NCBI RefSeq assembly: GCF_004379255.2
Contig: NC_056049.1
Coordinates: 19,886,063 to 19,950,062, forward strand
Reading direction: 5' to 3'
DNA: 64,000 nt
From: Salvia splendens
Lineage: Eukaryota; Streptophyta; Magnoliopsida; Lamiales; Lamiaceae
A program made the translations under genes and the position numbers. Positions within the stretch are counted from its first letter, which is position 1. Every line of letters starts with the position of its first letter. The notes below the pieces were generated by a model. That model made no database searches and was not told the origin of the DNA. It was given only the letters and a program-made list of their open reading frames with translations. Of the stretch, positions 57,758-64,000 are shown one piece after another.

Positions 57758-59072
57758 CTCAACATGGAGATGTGGTCGGGTTCCTGGCCAGACAAGCCGA
57801 ATCCGAACAAACCTTTTCTGCTTCGGATTTACCATGGGGGGAATTTCATTCCTGATGGGAGGATTTGCGAGAAATACATTGGTGGGGAAATGTGGGAAGG
57901 TAGTGGGTTTGAACCAGATAGATTTGGTTACTTCGGCCCAGTCGATGAACTGAACAAACTAGGGTTTGATAGCTGGGATAGACTATGCTTCAAGCGAAAA
58001 TGGGGAATGGAGTTTATTAACATCAAGGGTGATGCAGAGGTGATGTTAATGCTGAAGTTTCTGACCACAGTCAAGCATCAAATATGTGATGTGTATATTG
58101 TGGGTGGGAAGAAGGGTGGCCTACTAGGGTAAAGTGATGTATGATCCCGACCAAAGTGAAAGTAGTCACTAAAGTGAAAGTAGGCCACCCTTTCCATCAA
58201 CTGACTCCCAGGATGAAGGGAGAAGAAGGATGGAAAGGCATGCTAAAGTGATGTATGATCCACGGTGTGATCATAAGATTCTGAAATTGTGTATTGGGAT
58301 GGGATTTATTGATGGTTTTCAAGCAAGGGATGCTCTGACAGACCATGCAGTTGAGAATGGTTGGGAGATACACTTTAAAATGGCAAGTAGGAAGGCATTT
58401 GAGGCAACTTGCAAGAGTCCTTGCAAATGGTTCTGTTCTTGGAGTATAGTGAAGATGAATGGTACTGTTGTGATAAAGAAACTTGAACCGGATCACACAT
58501 GTCCAAGGGCTATGAGAAACAAGATTGTGACCTCAAATTGGATTGCCAGAAAATACTTGCATGTGTTTATACTTAGGCCAGAGTTCAGTTGTAAGGAGTT
58601 GGGTAAGGACTTGATGCAACGGTTTGCATTTGATGCAACCAAATGTAGGTTATACCACTCCAAGAGAAAGGCAATTGACATGCTGAGGGGAAAGGTGGAA
58701 GCTCATTATGCAAAAATGAGGAGCTACATTCTGGAGTTGAGTAAGTCTGACAGAGAAGGGTGGTTTGAACTACATGTAGATGTAGGTGCTGTTTTCAAGG
58801 CTGTGTACATCGGTTTCAGTGGCCTGAGAAAGGGATTCAAGGAGGGATGTAGACCTGTAATTGGTCTAGATGGGGCTTTCCTGAAGACATATCTTGGTGG
58901 GATATTGCTAACCGCTGTAGGGACTGATGGAAACAATCAAATGTACCCCATTGCTTGGGCTGTGGTTGAAGCGGAGAATGAATTATGCTGGACTTGGTTC
59001 ATTAAAATTCTGATTGAGGAGTTGACATTGGGTGAAGGAGTAGGAATCACCATTATCAGTGATCAGCAAAAT

Positions 59073-59163
59073 GTATATACTATTATCACTTATCTGTTAT
59101 GTAGTATAATTTGTGATTTGTTGTGGGCTTTGTTATGTTGACACTTACAATGTTGCTTGATAG
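59073..59163 (+). other. Intron 1 of the MULE transposase
   Basis: It is 91 bases, starts GTATAT and ends GATAG. Joining its edges (AAT|GGA) restores the family reading from ISDQQN into GLENAVQSLLP without a frame change. Read through, the frame hits stops. Confidence 0.8.
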
Positions 59164-60100
59164 GGACTTGAAAATGCAGTACAGAGTCTACTTCCATTGG
59201 CTGAGCATAGAAACTGTGCAAGGCATATCTATGCAAACTGGAAAAAACACACAAAGGTCCACTTTTGAAGCAGATTTTCTAGAAGCTTGTTAGAAGTACT
59301 TACATGGAAGAGTATGATATTGCTTGGAGAGAGCTGGAGAAGGAAGATGGACAGGCATATGCAGACTTAATGGACAAGATGTAAGGCTTTTCTAACACCT
59401 GACAACTGCTCTGATGCCATTCTGAATAATGTTTGTGAATGTTTCAATGCCTATATTTTGGAGGCAAGGAGTAAACATGTGTTAGACATGCTAGATAAAA
59501 TGAGAACCAAACTAATGGAGAGACTTTACAGAAAGAGTGTAGACATGGTGAGTGCTGGGATAAATTCAAATGTGTGTCCAAAAGTGAGGTAGAAATTTGA
59601 AGCTATGGTCTATGAAAATAGAAACTGTACTACCATTCCTGTAGTTGGGGGGAAATTTGAAGTTAGTCACTTTGAGGATAGGTTTGTAGTGACTAATTCC
59701 TTAAGGCAGTGTGAGTGTAGGAAATGGGATTTGACTGGCATCCCTTGTCTCCATGCATGCACTACTATTCATTTCCTCAAGCAGAATGTGTATGATTATG
59801 TCCATGAATACTTCTCGTTGAGCAAGTACAAGTTGGCCTATGGATATGGGTTGCCATCATTAAATGGGGAGAAGCTCTGGCCTCATGCTTAGGGGTACCC
59901 GGTTGTACCTCCACCTGTGAAGAAGATGCCTGGTAGGCCCAAGAAGGTGCGAATGAGGGATCCATTCGAGAAGGATCCGGCCAGACGGACCCAATAGAAT
60001 GAGGAAGATTTGTGTGATGACATGCCAGAAGTGTTTACAAGAAGGCCACAACTCCTGAACTTGCAAAAACGAGCCAGTTGAAGTGTTACCAAAGCCAAAG

Positions 60101-60179
60101 GTATTACACTCTAGTTGTAATCAACGTACGCTCTATTTTGTTCCAATATTTACTAACATTGCAAGTACTCAACTTATAG
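60101..60179 (+). other. Intron 2 of the MULE transposase
   Basis: It is 79 bases, GTATTA to TTATAG, with a perfect branch-site-like TACTAAC about 28 bases before the end. Splicing joins LPKPK to AKMGRPRKT in frame, leading to a Gly/Arg-rich tail. Confidence 0.65.
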
Positions 60180-60472
60180 GCCAAGATGGGAAGGCCTCGG
60201 AAGACACCATCCAATGCAGAAAGTGGTACCACCGCAATAACAAGGAGATCTGGATGAAGGGGAGGTCGTGGAGGACGAGCCGGAGGCCGTACTGGAGCAC
60301 GTGGTGGAGGTCGTGGAGTTGTTGATGGCTCAATCCCCACAGTAAGCTGTTTTTGAACTCAATAACTCAATGCATTCATAAGGGAAAAATCACTACAATA
60401 TTCTTGGTTCCGTAGTGTGTTACATTGGAGTTCAACTTCATATACTATTACATTGGAGTTCTATTAGATAAG

Positions 60473-60886
60473 CTACAACAATATCCAAATGACGATGCAT
60501 AAAACGCAAATGACAACCTTTAAGTTCCGGTTTTGACGATGCAAATCTGCGACAACACCTTGGAGTGCTTCAACTTCAGCGGTTTTGGAACGGACGTTCT
60601 CATCAAGTGCATCCTGCTTAGCAACTCTATCTCTCAATGCTCTTTGCACGTTGTCCCTATCCAGCTTCAATTTTTTAAAGAAGTACTCTTGATTCGGTGA
60701 CAACGATGGATCAATCCAACGAAAGAATTTGCAATCGTCCTCCTTCCAGACTTGGGAACGATAGAAGCGTCGTCCGGGATTGGCATCCGTATTTGATGTC
60801 ACCACATCAGCTTCAAGACCGTGATCACAGACCACTGCCTCAAACCTCGGCCAAGTTTTGCTCGAATTCTGGGAAGACGTGGACAT
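60473..60886 (-). CDS. GRF-type zinc-finger protein with C-terminal membrane anchor, carried by the MULE
   Basis: It is an intact frame of 137 codons from the ATG at 60886 (MSTSSQNSSKTWPRF); an ATG at 60916 is possible but adds an unlikely leader. Residues about 17-60 fit the GRF zinc finger (CDHGLEA, NPGRRFY, DDCKFFRWID). A coiled-coil-like stretch at about 65-115 follows, and the end is a hydrophobic helix (VVICVLCIVIWILL). Small plant proteins with this order (GRF finger, coiled coil, tail anchor) are widespread and of unknown role. One expected zinc ligand after GRRFYR is Ser instead of Cys. It is convergent with the transposase, 120 bases apart, and entirely inside the MULE ends. Confidence 0.78.
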   Translation of the reverse strand: MSTSSQNSSKTWPRFEAVVCDHGLEADVVTSNTDANPGRRFYRSQVWKEDDCKFFRWIDPSLSPNQEYFFKKLKLDRDNVQRALRDRVAKQDALDENVRSKTAEVEALQGVVADLHRQNRNLKVVICVLCIVIWILL

Positions 60887-61576
60887 CCTGCACCAAAACC
60901 ACAATTGAACATTCAAACCACAGTCTTGAACCCTAATTCTGGATGAAACATTATACAGAACCCTAATACCAACACAACTCTAGATTGCAAATTCAACATT
61001 CGGGATTTCAACAGTCATGAACCCTAAATACATATTGCCAATTGCACATTCGAAATTGCTCAATCCAACCACAAAATCGGGAACCACAAAATCACATATT
61101 CAAAATTGAACCCTAAATAGGTAGTACAAGCAAGCCCTAAAATTGAACCCTAAATCGAACCCTAAAACCGACGAAATCAATCGCATATTCAACGAAACCA
61201 ACGAACCCTCAAATTGAACCCCGAATCGAACCCTAAAATGAAACTATGGTCTTACCTTGTTACGGGATTTCAAGGACAATCGAGATTGCAGCAGATTTGC
61301 AGGATGAATCACGATTTGATTCTGAGAATCGACAATGGGTGGGGTGGATGAATCGCGAGGAGGAAGATGAGTGTTTGATTTTGGATTCAATTTGGAGTTG
61401 TGATTTTAACCTAATTGCATGTTGGTGGGATGAAATGACGTCGTTTTATCCATTAGAAACGACGTCGTTTCAGGATTTTCCGATGCCAGACACGTCAACA
61501 TTTAGGCATGCCACATAGGATATTTAGTTGCCGGAAAACACAGGGTCGGCTCAATTTGGGAGATACCAGCGACCCG
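60887..61576 (-). promoter_or_regulatory. MULE right subterminal region: leader and promoter of the GRF gene
   Basis: At least seven accctaa motifs (60930-61240, mostly gaaccctaaa) lie upstream of the GRF gene. Telobox-like motifs of this kind are common in plant 5' leaders. A perfect palindrome AAACGACGTCGTTT at 61457-61470 and a close copy at 61433-61446 are bZIP-type (ACGT core) sites. No coding sequence. Confidence 0.55.
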
Positions 61577-61666
61577 GCAAAGTTGGTGACTTTATACGCC
61601 AATTTTAAAGGTCATGGGAAAACCCGGAATTCGGGCAAAGTTGGTGACTTTTAAGGCAGTTATCCC
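61577..61666 (-). repeat. MULE right terminal inverted repeat
   Basis: It is the inverted copy of 7-96. The 17-mer GCAAAGTTGGTGACTTT occurs at 61577-61593 and 61635-61651. Confidence 0.93.
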
Positions 61667-61675
61667 TAAAATCAA
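61667..61675. repeat. Right target-site duplication of the MULE
   Basis: taaaatcaa. Its last six bases equal the window's first six. Confidence 0.85.
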
Positions 61676-62259
61676 TTATTAACTAAACCGGAAATTTTAA
61701 GTTAACCGGGTTTTTTTGGCAATAAAACCAGTTTATGGCCGGTCATAATGTGGCCATATAGCATTTTCCCTTTTATAGTCAACAACATTGGACAGCCCAA
61801 ATCAACGAGCTTCTCAATTCATTATCGTAAGATATAGGTGTAATATTGAGCTAATATGAAACTGATATGGAATTCCGAGTTTTGGGTCTTTTAAAAGATA
61901 TTTTAGAAATCTTAATATTTATTGAGAAAATCAGAGAATGGTTTGTTATTTTTCTGTATTATTCACCCTTTCAAATGTTGGAGTATTCTTTAATTTTACA
62001 GGAAAAATGTTTTAACATCATATTTTTTGCATTTTCTTTTTGCTTATAGACTATAGTAACCTCATTCGGTTAGACTCCAATACGAAGAAATGTATGTATG
62101 TCAACCGTCATACCTTGATTATACAAGTAGATATGAGGTTTATAGAGCAAATGTGCTATCTTTCTCCCAATATAGATAGATTAATTTTGGAAAAAGTTAA
62201 TGAGTCGGTGTGTAAGATTTCAATGAGAGATCGGACGACATAAGTATTGACCTCTAATA
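61676..62259. other. Flanking DNA without recognised features
   Basis: AT-rich. It contains short chance frames only; no motif or family is recognised. Confidence 0.6.
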
Positions 62260-62461
62260 CTTCCCATGTCTCTTTGGAAATTAAACGTTTTCCTTTTTGG
62301 GTTGTCCCAATAAAACTGAAACGTTTCCTAAAATGGAAACAACACTATTTTTACTTTTTCTTCTCTCTTACTTTACTCTTTCTTCGTTGACTTACAAAAT
62401 AACACTGCATAAAATCTTGTGATGGAAACCAAATGTTACATATTTATTGAGATTGAAGGAA
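62260..62461. mobile_element. Stowaway-like MITE, degenerate
   Basis: The ends cttcccatgtctct and attgagattgaagg are imperfect inverted repeats of the Stowaway type, flanked by TA. It is rich in cttactttac-like blocks shared with the neighbouring MITEs. Boundaries are approximate. Confidence 0.5.
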
Positions 62462-62638
62462 TATAATAGTAAGTCGTTTGCCTCTCAGAGATAGTATAGG
62501 GGAGTTGTTGGTCTCTTAAAATGCATCAATATTTGTGCTGCATTTCATTAAATTTAATACATATCACAATACCATCCATGTCGACAAAAAGTATTAAATA
62601 TTCGTAATATACAGTAATTTACTGTTATCAATATAATA

Positions 62639-62859
62639 TTCTCTCCATCCCAAGATAGTTGAGTCTATTCATTTTTAGTTTATCTCAAGGTAGTTGAATC
62701 ATTTCCTTTTTGGTAAAAATTATATTCCCTCTCTTACTTTAATTTTTCTTAATCTCTCTTACTTTACTATCTCTAATTCTCTACTTTAATCTTTAACTAA
62801 TCAATTTCATTAATCTTGTGTCCAAAAGAAATGCCCTAACTACCTAGAGATGGAAGGAG
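62639..62859. mobile_element. Stowaway-like MITE
   Basis: The left end ctctccatcccaagatag and the right end ctacctagagatggaaggag are inverted. TA lies on both sides (62637-62638, 62860-62861). Length is about 220 bp, with no coding. Confidence 0.65.
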
Positions 62860-62916
62860 TATTTCAAAAAAAATAAAAATAAATGTGCGATGAATTTGAC
62901 TGAGGTATAAATCTTA

Positions 62917-63132
62917 CTCCCTCCGTTCCATAGCAATGGAGGCGTTTTTTTCGGCATGGAGATTAAGAAAAAATTGTGTTAGGTGAGTTAGATAAAGAGA
63001 GAATAAAGTGGAAAATGAAAAAAGTAGAGAGATGAAGAGAGAATAAAGTAAGAGAGAGTAAAGTAGGTGTGGAGAAATATATTGACTTTTACTAAAACGG
63101 GAAATGACTCTATTACTATGGAACGGAAGGAG
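62917..63132. mobile_element. Stowaway MITE, well preserved
   Basis: The left end CTCCCTCCGTTCCATAG and right end CTATGGAACGGAAGGAG are inverted. The flanking TA is at 62915-62916 and 63133-63134. Length is 216 bp. Confidence 0.82.
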
Positions 63133-63239
63133 TAGTATGTAGAATCTAGGGAAATCATAGGTAGATATTATCGTGAGTTAAATGCCATCGTCTATTCATA
63201 TAGAACGATATTGTTTGGTCGAAAAATGTCAATAATATA

Positions 63240-63435
63240 CTCTCTTCGTCTCGTTTAAGATGACACGTTTTTCTTTTTAGTTTATCCCAACTAAGATGAC
63301 ATATTTCCTTTTTTGGAAACTTTTTCTCTCCAATTAATACACCCAACCAATTTTTCTCACTCATATTAAAATATTCATCTTTCTTTTTCTCTCTATTTCA
63401 ATACATACACTCATCTTTTCTCTCTCCAATTAAAC
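63240..63435. mobile_element. Partial Stowaway-like MITE
   Basis: The left end ctctcttcgtctcgtttaag after TA resembles the family. No matching right end is visible before the next element, so it is truncated. Confidence 0.45.
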
Positions 63436-63647
63436 ATTTTAAGGACACCCACAGTGGGGCGGACGATAGGTCGCCCGATGCCTCGGGCGCGGACGATGGA
63501 CGATGGACGATGCGTAGTCCTCACCCGACAGATAGTCCGCGGAGGAAGCGCGGACGATAGGGCATCGTCCGCCCACTGTGGGCGACGCGGACGATGCAAC
63601 GCGTTTTTGTTTTTTGTGTTTTTTTTTAAATTCGAAAAATTCATTTA

Positions 63648-63655
63648 TATAAATA
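63648..63655 (+). promoter_or_regulatory. TATA box before the ORF at 63721
   Basis: TATAAATA, 73 bases before the ATG, with a short A/T- and C-rich leader between, a normal plant spacing. Confidence 0.6.
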
Positions 63656-63720
63656 CCCCCTACTCCACCTTCATTTGTAACATTTTAATTCGCATTTTCA
63701 CTCTCAATTTACACTAGAAA

Positions 63721-63996
63721 ATGGATTCTGTTGATTACTCAAGTCCTAATAGTCCGATGTTTGGAGGTGGTGCACGTTGCCCGGGTACACAAACTGACGA
63801 ATATCGGTCGTTCGACCCCGACACGCAGTACGATCCCGAATTCAGTACGGATTCGTATGATCTGTCTGACATGGAGCCGTCCCTAACTCACCCCGCCGCC
63901 CCTTCCCCCCGCGCCGCCCCCTCCACCGCTGCCGCCCCGCCAGAAAGAAGCGGATCAGTACCAGGCGTACAAGTTGCCACATCCGGCAACGAATGA
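63721..63996 (+). CDS. Small ORF, unknown, possibly the first ORF of a DNA transposon
   Basis: It has 91 codons from the ATG at 63721 (MDSVDYSSPNSPMFGGGA) to TGA at 63994-63996. It is acidic, Ser/Asp-rich, then Ala/Pro-rich; no domain is recognised. The TATA box and leader before it and the foldback at 63448-63582 suggest a transposon gene. The stop close to the window end could be a frameshift or an unspliced intron in a longer gene. Confidence 0.45.
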   Translation: MDSVDYSSPNSPMFGGGARCPGTQTDEYRSFDPDTQYDPEFSTDSYDLSDMEPSLTHPAAPSPRAAPSTAAAPPERSGSVPGVQVATSGNE

Positions 63997-64000
63997 AGAG

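Larger units (their letters stand above)
57764..60354 (+). pseudogene. MULE transposase (MuDR/mudrA type), decayed
   Basis: Transposases of this family cut and join the element ends in the nucleus. The start ATG at 57764 opens MEMWSGSWPDK, an N-terminal region with LRIYHGG. The MuDR DNA-binding region is at about 58230-58620 (CKSPCKWFCSW ... DHTC). The catalytic domain is at about 58790-59240 (GLDGAFLKTYLGG, ISDQQ). The SWIM zinc finger is at 59710-59765 (CECRKWDLTGIPCLHAC). A GRPKK-type basic tail is at about 59930-59990 and a Gly/Arg-rich end at about 60185-60340. Two GT-AG introns are likely (59073-59163 and 60101-60179). Damage: a stop at 58130-58132 followed by a rearranged 60-70 bp, a frameshift near 59260, and stops near 59280, 59382, 59590 and 59890. 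Confidence 0.88.
7..61666 (+). mobile_element. Mutator-like element (MULE), about 4.4 kb, expanded by nested retrotransposons
   Basis: The two ends are inverted copies of about 90 bp (7-96 and 61577-61666) beginning GGGATAACTGCC, and only 4 mismatches are visible. The right end is followed by taaaatcaa (61667-61675); the window starts with aatcaa (1-6), matching the last six bases of that 9-mer, as expected for the 9-bp target duplication of Mutator elements. Inside are a MuDR-type transposase (57764-60354, +) and a convergent GRF zinc-finger gene (60473-60886, -). Removing element A (472-57757) and one copy of its duplication leaves about 4,369 bp. Orientation is given as that of the transposase. 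The transposase is decayed, so the element is probably not autonomous now. Confidence 0.92.
63443..64000 (+). mobile_element. Probable start of a DNA transposon (PIF/Harbinger-like?), runs off the window
   Basis: After TAA at 63440-63442 a sequence starts ggacacccacagtgggg. The reverse complement of cccacagtggggcggacgat recurs at 63563-63582 with one gap, making a 135-bp foldback (63448-63582) that holds three ggacgat repeats. A TATA box and an ORF follow. A 3-bp TAA target and a subterminal cacagtgg end suggest PIF/Harbinger, but the right end lies outside the window. Confidence 0.45.

Noticed and set aside
61867..62243. Two short frames in the right flank
   Set aside because: They are short and AT-rich, without motif, promoter or family resemblance.

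Overview
This is plant nuclear DNA, most likely from a dicot and from repeat-rich heterochromatin. It holds Athila-type Ty3/gypsy LTR retrotransposons whose primer-binding site is TGGCGCCGTTGCCGGGGA, elements primed at TGGTATCAGAGCC-type sites, a Mutator-like transposon (MULE) with introns in its transposase, and Stowaway-like MITEs. I see no ordinary single-copy host gene, tRNA, rRNA or CRISPR array. I cannot name the species.

Almost the whole window (7-61666) is one MULE of about 4.4 kb swollen to 61.7 kb by nested insertions. It has 90-bp terminal inverted repeats and a 9-bp target-site duplication, of which six bases are visible on the left. Nesting order: MULE > A (Athila, +, 472-57757, TSD ctcaa). 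A holds B (Athila, +, 9997-37183, TSD gcaat) inside its env-position ORF. B holds C (Athila of another subfamily, -, 13386-27875, TSD aaggt) and a solo LTR (28514-29958, TSD gatac) inside pol. A's 3' non-coding part also holds F, an inverted B-type LTR (54063-55216). F was hit by D (Ty3/gypsy, +, 38349-54062), and D's 5' LTR was hit by E (large non-coding LTR element, -, 38705-47735, TSD ttgtc). Host DNA > MULE > A > F > D > E is five layers deep.

Gene content: A, B and C each carry gag, protease-RT-RNase H-integrase and a third ORF in the env position (ATHILA ORF-1 family). A and B are badly decayed, with catalytic residues replaced in protease or integrase. C is nearly intact: gag-pol is one reading frame broken by four stops and one frameshift, and its LTRs are almost identical. 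D has gag-pol but lacks the integrase core. E has no recognisable coding capacity. The MULE carries a decayed MuDR-type transposase (57764-60354) and, tail to tail with it, a small GRF zinc-finger/membrane-anchor gene (60473-60886, -), an arrangement like mudrA/mudrB in MuDR.

The last 2.3 kb (61676-64000) is flanking DNA with a cluster of about four Stowaway-like MITEs and the start of a probable PIF/Harbinger-like or other DNA element, with its own TATA box and an ORF near the window edge.

Main leads for new biology: (1) family-specific palindromes with a TGATCA-like core (CTTGATCAAG in A/B, TACTGRYCAGTA in C) scattered through LTRs, UTRs and coding DNA; (2) three ordered RNA hairpins with compensatory base changes in the Athila 3' region, resembling copies of the polypurine tract; (3) a conserved internal TATA promoter before the env-position ORF in A and B, whose product looks nuclear rather than like an envelope; (4) the two-gene MULE.
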